From NCBI GenBank assembly GCA_017405945.1, contig JAFQZL010000055.1, positions 124,001 through 188,000 of the forward strand: DNA of 64,000 bases. The letters are read 5' to 3'. This document shows, one piece after another, positions 1 to 7,793 of this stretch; position 1 is the stretch's first letter, and each line of letters opens with the position of its first letter. The translations under genes and the position numbers were made by a program. The notes under the pieces were generated by a model that made no database searches, was not told where the DNA came from, and saw nothing but the letters and a program-made list of their open reading frames with translations. Origin of the DNA: Acidaminococcaceae bacterium (GTDB lineage Bacteria; Bacillota; Negativicutes; Acidaminococcales; Acidaminococcaceae).

Positions 1-1142
1 TACAATATATAATTTGTAGTCTGACATTAGCTTATAGCTTTGTGTTCTATAATAAATGGAAAACACCATATATTATTAGGTGGGTAACGTTGTTGCTGTT
101 CTCACTTCTTCCGGTAGTTCCGATGTTTGTTTTAAATGAAGTTAAAGACACGTTCTATTATGTTGCCGTTCTATGGATGTTATTTATTTTTATAAAGTGT
201 TTGGAACAGTGCGATAACAGAATGCTCATTAAACTTTCGACCGCTGTAATATTTCTATGTTGCTTACGAAAAGAAGGGATTGTAATATGTGTTTCCTGTT
301 TATTAGCATTGTTGATTGTTCGAAATAAAATCTATGATAAATGGAAAAGAATCGCATTAGCTGTTTTTTTTGGTGTATGTGTTTCAGTAGCTGTAACCAA
401 CCTCGCAAGTGTTCATTATAATGTTAAACCAGCTTCTATGCGTGAAGCCTTGTCACTACCGGTGCAACAAACGGCACGTTTCATTAGAGACCACGGAAAA
501 GACATTACAAAAACGGAATGGGAAGTATTAAATACAGTGTTTAATAACAAGGCCGGGGAACTCGGAAATGTTTACAATCCTAACCGGTCTGACGAAGTCA
601 AATATAATATGGTCTATACATTAAACAGTAAACTAATTAAACAATATTTAAGGGTTTGGCTAACCCATTTTATCAGGCATTCGGGGTGTTATTGTTCTGC
701 AGCATTTAACCAGATGTATGGTTATTTTTACATTGAGAGGCCAGCGTTTAAAATTTATGAATACGATATTTATACTAATAATTTCAAGTATGGCCATATG
801 ATGTACACAACGAAAGTAATGGTAACAGACAATCCAAATACGACACACGTTCGCGAAAAAGTGAAAGAGTGTTTTATAATATTGGAAAACGCTGCGTTTA
901 CCGGTACACTATTTCATCCTGCAACTTATATATGGCTCTTATTTTTTGCGTTAACAATGCTGATTCATTTTAAACAACATAAGTATTTATTCTTTTTTGT
1001 CATACCGCTGGTTAATCTTGCGGTTTGCTGCGCATCCCCGATTAACGCGGATTTAAGATATAGTTTCCCGATTATACTATCAAGTTTCTTTCTAATCGCG
1101 TTTTCTGTACATATTACAGGAAAGAAACTGGCTGCTGTTTAG
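1..1142 (+). CDS. Polytopic membrane protein, DUF6020-like, 5'-truncated by the window
   Basis: The reading frame is open from the window edge (first full codon at 3) to TAG at 1140-1142, so the true start lies upstream; a GTG at 42 is only an internal codon. The visible part is hydrophobic at both ends: several membrane segments in the first 120 residues and two or three in the last 80, with a central soluble, probably extracytoplasmic, stretch of about 170 residues. That layout and an NPNRSDEVK motif resemble the DUF6020 group of large membrane proteins, which look like multi-spanning glycosyltransferases; this is a weak match made by eye. Coding sequence is markedly A+T-rich compared with mutY just downstream, which suggests acquisition from another source. 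No terminator is obvious in the 55 bp before mutY. Confidence 0.6.
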   Translation, partial: QYIICSLTLAYSFVFYNKWKTPYIIRWVTLLLFSLLPVVPMFVLNEVKDTFYYVAVLWMLFIFIKCLEQCDNRMLIKLSTAVIFLCCLRKEGIVICVSCLLALLIVRNKIYDKWKRIALAVFFGVCVSVAVTNLASVHYNVKPASMREALSLPVQQTARFIRDHGKDITKTEWEVLNTVFNNKAGELGNVYNPNRSDEVKYNMVYTLNSKLIKQYLRVWLTHFIRHSGCYCSAAFNQMYGYFYIERPAFKIYEYDIYTNNFKYGHMMYTTKVMVTDNPNTTHVREKVKECFIILENAAFTGTLFHPATYIWLLFFALTMLIHFKQHKYLFFFVIPLVNLAVCCASPINADLRYSFPIILSSFFLIAFSVHITGKKLAAV

Positions 1143-1196
1143 TTTTCTGCTAGTGATTTTTGTGTGAGATTTTGCGGATTAAACCGTAACGAAAAA

Positions 1197-2333
1197 ATGA
1201 ACAGATTTACTGAAAACTGGACCCCGCTCTTATTGCAGTGGTACGACAAACACAAACGTGACTTGCCCTGGCGGACCGAATCGCCCCGTGACCCGTACAA
1301 GGTGTGGGTCTCGGAAATCATGCTGCAGCAGACACGGGTGGAGGCGGTAAAAGCTTATTATATAAACTGGATGGAACATTTCCCGGATATTCCGTCCCTG
1401 GCTGCTGCAGAGGAAGACGAAGTGGTGCGGCAGTGGCAGGGGCTGGGATACTACAGCCGCGCCCGGAATCTGCATACGGCAGTGCGGGAAGTTATGGAGA
1501 CCTATGGCGGCAAGATACCGGAAACAAGGGAAGAGATACGCAAACTGAAAGGCATTGGGGACTATACTGCCGGCGCTATCCTCAGTATGGCCTACGGAAA
1601 ACGGGAGACTGCGGTGGACGGGAACGTGCTCCGGGTGTTTGCCCGCATTTATAATATTGGAGAAAACATTCTTTCCGCCAAAGTGAAAAAGGAAATAACA
1701 GAGCTGGTGAAAGCCCGGCAGGATGCTGCACGCCCCGGCGACTTCAATGAGGCGCTGATGGATCTGGGGGCGACAGTCTGCATTCCGGGGCAGCCACGTT
1801 GTGACGTTTGCCCGCTTGCTGATGTTTGTCTGGCAAAAAAGGCAGGGAAGGAAACAGAGATCCCGCTGCGTGTTACGAAGAAAGAAGTGCCGGTGGAACC
1901 GGTCACGGTGTTTGTGGTGAGAGCCGGGGAGTTTTATCTCCTTCACAGACGCCCGTCTAAAGGCCTGCTGGCAGGGATGTGGGAGTTTCCCAACTGTGTG
2001 GGGGAAGGAGAGCAGGGGAAAGAAGCATTAACAGCGGATCTGTCTGCAATCGGAGTACGGGCAGAAGAAGTTTCCGGCCCTGTAAAACAGATCCGCCATG
2101 TGTTTTCACATAAAATATGGAACATGAACATATATGAAGCAGAAGCTGCAGGAACCCATGAAAAAGAGAGCAGTCCTGAAGCAGGGTGCGCATTGACGAA
2201 AAGCGCGGTTGAACCGGAGGCGGTCCTTCCTTCCGGCTGGCGCTGGGTTTCGGCAACGGAACTGACAGATTATAATATGGCAGGACCCCATAACCGTATA
2301 CTACGGGACATGAATGAACTAACAACAAAATAG
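1197..2333 (+). CDS. mutY: A/G-specific adenine glycosylase MutY
   Basis: Removes adenine mispaired with 8-oxoguanine in DNA, part of the GO repair system. Seen in the sequence: the SEIMLQQT segment near residue 40 holding the catalytic Glu, the helix-hairpin-helix LKGIGDYTAGAI, catalytic Asp141 in AVDGNVLRV, and a [4Fe-4S] cluster motif C195-x6-C202-x2-C205-x5-C211. The C-terminal 150 residues form the NUDIX-like domain that recognises 8-oxoG. ATG at 1197 is chosen because it gives the usual short N terminus and 378 residues; an in-frame GTG at 1164 would add 11 atypical residues. No strong Shine-Dalgarno precedes either start. It appears monocistronic, with a hairpin just after the stop. 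Confidence 0.95.
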   Translation: MNRFTENWTPLLLQWYDKHKRDLPWRTESPRDPYKVWVSEIMLQQTRVEAVKAYYINWMEHFPDIPSLAAAEEDEVVRQWQGLGYYSRARNLHTAVREVMETYGGKIPETREEIRKLKGIGDYTAGAILSMAYGKRETAVDGNVLRVFARIYNIGENILSAKVKKEITELVKARQDAARPGDFNEALMDLGATVCIPGQPRCDVCPLADVCLAKKAGKETEIPLRVTKKEVPVEPVTVFVVRAGEFYLLHRRPSKGLLAGMWEFPNCVGEGEQGKEALTADLSAIGVRAEEVSGPVKQIRHVFSHKIWNMNIYEAEAAGTHEKESSPEAGCALTKSAVEPEAVLPSGWRWVSATELTDYNMAGPHNRILRDMNELTTK

Positions 2334-2343
2334 TTTTATAAAA

Positions 2344-2390
2344 AGCGTCACCCTTGTCAATTATCAAGTGGTGGCGCTATATTTTATGGT
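2344..2390 (+). terminator. Putative terminator after mutY
   Basis: Imperfect stem: AGCG-t-CACC-CTTG at 2344-2357 pairs with CAAG-TGGTG-g-CGCT ending at 2378, with an 8-nt loop, one bulge and one wobble, followed by a T-rich stretch. It sits 10 bp after the mutY stop. Confidence 0.5.
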
Positions 2391-2433
2391 TACTTAGCAA
2401 GAATTCCATTAAAAAAGGGAACGCAAACGCCGG

Positions 2434-2505
2434 CCTTTACTTTTATTACGGATAACCTTAGAAAACCTTTACTTTTCATGGTAAAAAAGTTAAAATAAGT
2501 AAAGG
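2434..2505 (+). promoter_or_regulatory. Promoter with three CCTTTACTT repeats upstream of the Fic gene
   Basis: CCTTTACTTTT occurs twice as a direct repeat (2434-2444 and 2466-2476, 32 bp apart) and once inverted as AAAATAAGTAAAGG (2492-2505). The second copy contains a -35-like TTTACT (2468-2473) that is 17 bp from TAAAAT (2491-2496), so the repeats overlap the likely promoter and start site. This is the arrangement expected of an operator; the DNA-binding helix-turn-helix at the N terminus of the downstream Fic protein is the obvious candidate ligand (inference). Confidence 0.55.
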
Positions 2506-2526
2506 ATTTAAAAGGGAGATGGTTCG

Positions 2527-3441
2527 ATGATTTCCTACGAAGGTTTGCTTGCCCGGCTCCGGGAAAAAGGAATCACAAAAACAGACTTAACGAAAGAACT
2601 GGGGATTTCTTCCCGGACGATCGCAAAAATTGCAAAGGGTGAAAAGCTTGGAGCCATAACTCTTCGGAAAATGGCGGAATATCTCGGCTGTGATCCGTTG
2701 TTGCTGTGCAGAGAAATCTCAGCTAACGCGATTTTACAGCTTTTGCGGGACGAAAAGAGCGCGAAGATCTCCGGCGGGCTTTACCATGAGCTTCAGGTGC
2801 GGATGACCTACAACTCCAATCATATGGAAGGCAGCAGGCTTACGGAGGCTCAGACAAGGCTGATTTTTGAGACAAATTCTATCGATGTGGGAGACGGGAT
2901 CCCTGTGGATGATATTCTGGAAACGGTTCACCATTTCCGGGCAACCGACTATGTGATTGATATGGCGGAGACAGAATTGAGCGTGGAATTCATCAAACAT
3001 CTGCATTACATTCTGAAACATGATACAGCAGATTCCCGCCTTCCCTGGTTTGCGGTCGGCGAATACAAGAAACGCGCCAATATGATAGGCGGGCGGGAAA
3101 CTGTCCGGCCGAAAGACGTGCCCGGGAAAATGCAGGAGCTGCTGGATGCCTATAATGCGAAAACAAACGTCACGGTGAATGATGTAATCGCGTTCCATGC
3201 TGAGTTTGAATACATCCATCCGTTCCAGGACGGGAATGGCAGAGTGGGGCGTCTGGTTGCGTTGAAAGAGTGTCTGCGTCACGGAATCATTCCGTTCATC
3301 ATTGAAGATTCCAAAAAGCTATATTATTACAGGGGCCTGTCTGAATGGGGCAGGGAAAAAGGATGGCTGACGGATACCTGCCTTGACGGGCAGGATACGT
3401 TTATCCGGTTGCTGGATATGTTGGAAGTACCGCATTCATAA
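2527..3441 (+). CDS. Fic family protein with N-terminal helix-turn-helix
   Basis: Fic enzymes transfer AMP (or another nucleotide moiety) to hydroxyl side chains of target proteins. Residues about 1-65 form an XRE/Cro-type helix-turn-helix (ELGISSRTIAKIAKG). The Fic core motif HPFQDGNGR starts at His231, the catalytic histidine. An inhibitory helix motif S97-N-H-M-E101-G matches [S/T]xxxE[G/N] and lies N-terminal to the core, so this should be a class II, intramolecularly inhibited Fic protein. Start ATG 2527 follows GGGAGAT at good spacing. No separate antitoxin gene is adjacent. The role may be regulatory or toxin-like; the target is unknown. The binding repeats overlapping its promoter point to autoregulation. 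Confidence 0.88.
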   Translation: MISYEGLLARLREKGITKTDLTKELGISSRTIAKIAKGEKLGAITLRKMAEYLGCDPLLLCREISANAILQLLRDEKSAKISGGLYHELQVRMTYNSNHMEGSRLTEAQTRLIFETNSIDVGDGIPVDDILETVHHFRATDYVIDMAETELSVEFIKHLHYILKHDTADSRLPWFAVGEYKKRANMIGGRETVRPKDVPGKMQELLDAYNAKTNVTVNDVIAFHAEFEYIHPFQDGNGRVGRLVALKECLRHGIIPFIIEDSKKLYYYRGLSEWGREKGWLTDTCLDGQDTFIRLLDMLEVPHS

Positions 3442-3531
3442 AAACAGAAGGCCCTGGATACATGCCCTATTAAATAAGGTAGAAATATTCATAATTACAC
3501 GTCAATACCGACAATAATACAGTTCCGAAGA

Positions 3532-3546
3532 AATTATCTCATAATT
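3532..3546. promoter_or_regulatory. Dyad AATTAT-CTC-ATAATT upstream of the ABC importer
   Basis: A perfect 6-bp inverted repeat with a 3-bp spacer, about 45 bp upstream of the -35 box of the importer operon. It does not match the 19-bp Fur box well, so it is listed only as a candidate operator. Confidence 0.25.
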
Positions 3547-3589
3547 ATACAAAATGTGTTAAAAGTATAAAATTCTCCCTGTTTTCAGC

Positions 3590-3617
3590 TTGACAGAAAA
3601 GTTATCTGTGTTAGAAT
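3590..3617 (+). promoter_or_regulatory. Sigma-70-type promoter of the ABC importer operon
   Basis: TTGACA (3590-3595), 16-bp spacer, TAGAAT (3612-3617). The leader runs about 75 nt to the start codon at 3700 and carries a GGAGG at about 3687. Confidence 0.75.
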
Positions 3618-3699
3618 GAAGAAAAGAAATAAATTATTCAAAATAAAATTAAAAAAAGAAAGAAACTATTCAATGTGTATGAGCAGGGAGGGCTCCTAA

Positions 3700-5391
3700 A
3701 TGGGAAAGCTGGGTACTTACATATCGAATCAGATTAAGACAACCAGGAACACGTTCCGGGATCCGATCATTGCGACGGTCGCGGTGGGTATGGTCCTGGC
3801 TCTTTTTGTCTTTGTGGTGTGGCCGCTGCTGATGGTGGTGAAGCAGAGCTTCACGGACCTGGACGGCAACTTCAGTCTGCAGGCCTATGTCAACATCGTG
3901 ACCATGAGCGAGACGTATCAGGCGCTGGTGAACACCCTGATGCTGGCGATCATCGTAGGGGTGCTGGCCACCTCGGTGGGTTTCCTCTTCGCCTACTGTT
4001 CCTCGCACCTTGCCATCAAGGGCAAAAAGCTGTTCAACCTGATGGCTCTCCTGCCCATGGTATCGCCGCCCTTCTCCGTGGCCCTGTCCATCATCATGCT
4101 GTTCGGCAGCCGCGGTCTGGTGACCTATAGTCTTCTGGGCTGGAGCAACACCAACATCTACGGGCTGAAAGGCCTGATCTTCGTACAGACGATTTCCTAT
4201 TTCCCCATCGCGTTCCTGCTGCTGGCAGGCATGCTGCAGTCCATCGACCCCAGCATTGAAGACGCGGCCCGGGACCTGGGTTCCTCCAAATGGCGCACCT
4301 TCAGTTCGGTGACGATCCCCTTGGTACGGCCCGGCATCGCCAACGCCTTCCTGCTGGTGTTCATCAAATCGGTTGCCGACTTCGCCAACCCCATGGCCAT
4401 CGGCGGCAACTTCTCCACCCTGGCCACCCAGGTTTACCTGCAGGCCATCGGCAGCTACGACGTACAGGGCGGCGCCGCGGTAGCGGTGGTGCTGCTGGAT
4501 ATCGCCATCATCCTGTTCATCCTGTCCAAGTACTGGATTGAAAAGAAGACCTACATCACGGTAACCGGCAAGGCCTCCCGGGAACGCACCATGATCGACG
4601 ATCCCCAGATCGTGGGTCTGGTAGGCGGCTTCTGCTTCCTGGTGACCGCCATCGTGCTGGCCATCTACATCCTGATTCCCATCGCTTCCTTCATTAAAAT
4701 GTGGGGCGTTGACTACAGCTTTACCACAGCCCATTACAAATATGCGCTGGAAGTCGGCATGGACGCCATCAAGGACACCACCCTGCTGAGCATCATCGCA
4801 ACTCCGATTGCCGGTATCCTGGGCATGATCATCGCCTATCTGGTGGTACGTAAGAAATTTATCGGCCGGGGCTTCATCAACTTCTCGTCCCTGCTGAGTA
4901 TCGCGGTACCGGGCACCGTAATCGGTATCGGCTACATCCTGACCTTCAACGAGCCGCCCTTACAGCTGACCGGCACGGCGGCCATCCTCATCGCGGCCTT
5001 CGTCATCCGGGCCCTGCCCATCGGCATCCGGGCCGGTGAAAGCAGCCTGCAGCAGATCGACCCCAGTATCGAGGAAGCGGCGGCGGACCTGGGTTCCAAC
5101 GCCAGCCGGGTCTTCACCACGGTGACCCTGCCTCTGATCAAGAGCGCCTTCTTCGGCGGCCTGATCTACTCCTTCATCCGCAGCATGACCAGTATCAGCG
5201 CGGTCATCTTCCTGGTGTCCGCCAACTACAGCCTGCTGACGGTCCTGATCCTGGACCAGGTGGAAGACAACCAGTTCGGTGTGGCTTCGGCCTTCTCCAC
5301 CATCCTGATCCTTATCGTATATGTGGCAATTGTTATCATTAAGCTGATGCTGAACCGTCTGGGCAGCAACCCGCAGAAAAGTCAGGCATAA
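3700..5391 (+). CDS. fbpB: Iron(III)-type ABC transporter, fused double permease
   Basis: Inner-membrane channel of a binding-protein-dependent importer of the FbpB/SfuB type. At 563 residues it carries two tandem permease modules with about 12 membrane helices. Each half has a cytoplasmic EAA loop for contact with the ATPase: EDAARDLGSSKWRTF in the first half and EEAAADLGSNASRVF in the second, consistent with an internal duplication. ATG 3700 is preceded by GGGAGGG. First gene of a three-gene operon with ATPase and lipoprotein downstream. FbpB-like systems carry ferric iron, but close relatives move thiamine, phosphonates or polyamines, so the substrate is inferred rather than shown. Confidence 0.85.
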   Translation: MGKLGTYISNQIKTTRNTFRDPIIATVAVGMVLALFVFVVWPLLMVVKQSFTDLDGNFSLQAYVNIVTMSETYQALVNTLMLAIIVGVLATSVGFLFAYCSSHLAIKGKKLFNLMALLPMVSPPFSVALSIIMLFGSRGLVTYSLLGWSNTNIYGLKGLIFVQTISYFPIAFLLLAGMLQSIDPSIEDAARDLGSSKWRTFSSVTIPLVRPGIANAFLLVFIKSVADFANPMAIGGNFSTLATQVYLQAIGSYDVQGGAAVAVVLLDIAIILFILSKYWIEKKTYITVTGKASRERTMIDDPQIVGLVGGFCFLVTAIVLAIYILIPIASFIKMWGVDYSFTTAHYKYALEVGMDAIKDTTLLSIIATPIAGILGMIIAYLVVRKKFIGRGFINFSSLLSIAVPGTVIGIGYILTFNEPPLQLTGTAAILIAAFVIRALPIGIRAGESSLQQIDPSIEEAAADLGSNASRVFTTVTLPLIKSAFFGGLIYSFIRSMTSISAVIFLVSANYSLLTVLILDQVEDNQFGVASAFSTILILIVYVAIVIIKLMLNRLGSNPQKSQA

Positions 5392-5439
5392 AGAATTAAA
5401 GTATGAAATTCAGATAAGCGAGAGAAGGAGAATTTACAA

Positions 5440-6567
5440 ATGGCAAAACAGGCAAGCATCCAGTTAAAAAATCTGACCAAGGAATATGTGACCCATGAAG
5501 GGACCGGCACGTTTTTAGCGGTGGACCACATCAACGTGGATATCGCCAGCGGCCAGTTCGTGACCCTGCTGGGACCTTCCGGCTGCGGCAAGACCACGAC
5601 CCTGCGCATGATCGCGGGCTTTGAAGGCATCAGCGACGGGGAGATCCTCCTGGACGGCGTGCGCATCAACGAGCTGACCCCGGACAAGCGGGATTCCAGC
5701 ATGGTGTTCCAGAGCTACGCGCTGTTCCCTCATTACGATGTGTTTGATAACGTAGGCTACGGCCTGGTAAATAAGAAGATGGACAAGAAGACCATCGAAA
5801 CAAAGGTTATGAATATGCTGGACCTGGTAGGCCTGAAAGGCATGGAACACCGGATGCCCAACCAGCTGTCCGGCGGCCAGCAGCAGCGTGTGGCGTTAGC
5901 CCGGGCCCTGGTTATGGAACCGGCGGTGCTGCTCTTCGACGAACCCCTGTCCAACCTGGACGCCAAGCTGCGTGTGTACATGCGCACGGAGATCCGCAAG
6001 ATCCAGCAGCGCATCGGCATCACCAGCGTATATGTAACCCATGACCAGAGCGAGGCCATGGCCCTGTCCGACAAGGTCATCATCATGAACGGCGGCCATA
6101 TCGAGCAGGTAGGCAGCCCCACGGAAATCTACCAGTATCCGGCCACCCACTTTGTGGCGGACTTCATCGGCAGCGCCAACTTTGTGCCGGCGAAGGTAAA
6201 GAGCGTCAGCAGCAAGGGCACGAAGCTGGAAAGCAAGGCCGGCCCCGGCATGGAGATCGGCACGGCTGTGGTAGAAATGTTCGGCCAGGAATTCACTTCA
6301 AAATGCATCCAGGGCGAGCTGGCTGCCGGCGACGAGGTGGAAGTGGTGATCCGTCCGGAAGCCATCGAACTGGCGGATGACGGCGATGTAAAGGCGGAAG
6401 TTACAAGTTCCACCTACATGGGCCAGATGCAGGACTATGTGGTGCAGGTGAACGGCCATGAACTGGTGACCCAGACCTACAATCCCAGCAGCAAGAAGGT
6501 CTATAACCCCGGCGATACGGTGTATCTGCGCATCCAGAGAGATAGTCTGCATGCGATTAAGAAATAA
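5440..6567 (+). CDS. fbpC: ABC transporter ATPase, FbpC/PotA-like
   Basis: Energises the importer encoded by the flanking genes. Seen: Walker A GPSGCGKTT near residue 47, Q-loop in VFQSYALFPH, signature LSGGQQQRVALARAL, Walker B VLLFDEPLSNLD, H-loop TSVYVTHDQSEA. The C-terminal 130 residues form a TOBE-type regulatory domain with the VIRPEAIEL motif typical of this subfamily. Length 375 matches FbpC/PotA. An AGAAGGAGA ribosome site precedes ATG 5440. It lies 48 bp after the permease gene and 100 bp before the binding protein; the second gap contains a small CCCTGT/ACAGGG hairpin that may act in mRNA processing or differential expression of the binding protein. Confidence 0.88.
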   Translation: MAKQASIQLKNLTKEYVTHEGTGTFLAVDHINVDIASGQFVTLLGPSGCGKTTTLRMIAGFEGISDGEILLDGVRINELTPDKRDSSMVFQSYALFPHYDVFDNVGYGLVNKKMDKKTIETKVMNMLDLVGLKGMEHRMPNQLSGGQQQRVALARALVMEPAVLLFDEPLSNLDAKLRVYMRTEIRKIQQRIGITSVYVTHDQSEAMALSDKVIIMNGGHIEQVGSPTEIYQYPATHFVADFIGSANFVPAKVKSVSSKGTKLESKAGPGMEIGTAVVEMFGQEFTSKCIQGELAAGDEVEVVIRPEAIELADDGDVKAEVTSSTYMGQMQDYVVQVNGHELVTQTYNPSSKKVYNPGDTVYLRIQRDSLHAIKK

Positions 6568-6667
6568 AGCACTGGCAAACTGGATTTACTGCCCTGTCTG
6601 GAAAAAACAGGGGTGAAGATAAACATGAAGTCAATTTTTATTAATTTAATTCAAGGAGGAAAAAAGG

Positions 6668-7723
6668 ATGAAATTTACCTGGAAAAAAGCAGCTGCGTTT
6701 GCAGCAATGGCAGCACTGACCGTTTCTTTCGCCGGCTGCGGCGGCGGGGACAAAAAAGCTGACGACAAGAAAGCGGCTCCCAAAGGCAACGACAAGGAAC
6801 TGGTTATGTACATGGGTATCGTAGAGCAGGCCGCCAAGGTTGTGGCTTCCGAATTCGAAAAAGATACCGGCATCAAAGTTAAATTCGTGCGTATGTCCGG
6901 CGGCGAGACCCTGAGCCGTATCCGCGCGGAGAAGAACAATCCCCAGGCCAGCCTGTGGTACGGCGGCAGCGCCGACAGCTTCATCATGGCTAAAAAAGAA
7001 GGCCTGCTGGAAGCTTACAAATCCCCCAACGCGGAAAAGATCAAAGCCGATTTCAAGGATCCGGAAGGCTTCTGGACCGGCATTTACCAGGGCTATCTGG
7101 GCTTCATCCTGGACAAACGCTGGTTTGAGGAACACAAAGCGCAGCCCCCGAAATCCTGGGACGACCTGCTGAAACCGGAATTCAAGGGCCAGATCGTTAT
7201 GGGCAACCCGGGTTCCGCTTCCACCGGTTATGTGCTGGTTTCCGCAACCGTACAGCGCCTGGGCGAGGAAAAAGGCATGGAATACCTGGCTAAACTGGAC
7301 AAACAGGTTAAACAGTACACCAAAGCCGGCGCGGCTCCTGCACGTTCCGCTGCCCTGGGCGAATGCGCCATCGGCATTACCTACCTGCATAACGGCATCC
7401 GCCTGATGAAGGAAGGCAACAAGAACGTGGCCCTGTCCCTGCCGGAAGAAGGCACCGCTTACGAACTGGGCGCCGTTGCCATGATCAAGAACGCTCCCCA
7501 GAAGGAAGCTGCCAAGAAGTTCATCGACTGGTGCTTAACGAAGAAAGCCCAGGAAATCGGCCAGAACAACAACTCTTATCAGTTCCTGACCAATCCGGAA
7601 GCCAATCCGCCGAAAGAAGCCCTGGCATTCAAGGATGCCAAGCTGCTGAAATATGATTTCCAGTGGTCCGGCGACAACCGTGCCCGCCTGCTGGAAGCAT
7701 GGAACAAGGCTGTTAAGAAATAA
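6668..7723 (+). CDS. fbpA: ABC transporter substrate-binding lipoprotein, FbpA-like
   Basis: Captures the ligand and delivers it to the FbpBC permease. A signal peptide with lipobox (SFAGC, Cys at about residue 24) predicts a lipid-anchored protein; in a diderm this would face the periplasm. The mature part matches the extracellular solute-binding family 1/AfuA pattern: ELVMYMGIVEQ start, SLWYGGSADSF, and ERLGEEKG-like helices. A Fe-binding tyrosine pair near the C terminus, as in classical FbpA, is not clear here, so the ligand stays open. ATG 6668 follows AAGGAGGAAAAA. Placing the binding protein last differs from the usual fbpABC order. A terminator follows at once. Confidence 0.82.
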   Translation: MKFTWKKAAAFAAMAALTVSFAGCGGGDKKADDKKAAPKGNDKELVMYMGIVEQAAKVVASEFEKDTGIKVKFVRMSGGETLSRIRAEKNNPQASLWYGGSADSFIMAKKEGLLEAYKSPNAEKIKADFKDPEGFWTGIYQGYLGFILDKRWFEEHKAQPPKSWDDLLKPEFKGQIVMGNPGSASTGYVLVSATVQRLGEEKGMEYLAKLDKQVKQYTKAGAAPARSAALGECAIGITYLHNGIRLMKEGNKNVALSLPEEGTAYELGAVAMIKNAPQKEAAKKFIDWCLTKKAQEIGQNNNSYQFLTNPEANPPKEALAFKDAKLLKYDFQWSGDNRARLLEAWNKAVKK

Positions 7724-7737
7724 TATTGCATAATCAT

Positions 7738-7769
7738 AAAGGCGCATGCGTGTTGCGTGCGCCTTTTTT
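7738..7769 (+). terminator. Rho-independent terminator of the ABC importer operon
   Basis: AAAGGCGCAtGCG and CGTGCGCCTTT form a G+C-rich hairpin directly followed by a run of T, 14 bp after the binding-protein stop and just ahead of gnd. Confidence 0.8.
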
Positions 7770-7793
7770 AAAAACTACAAGAGGAGTACGAGT

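Noticed and set aside
3442-3699. Fur box or thiamine/other riboswitch ahead of the ABC importer
   Set aside because: No good match to a 19-bp Fur site and no conserved riboswitch core; only an AATTAT/ATAATT dyad is present, which is listed at low confidence.
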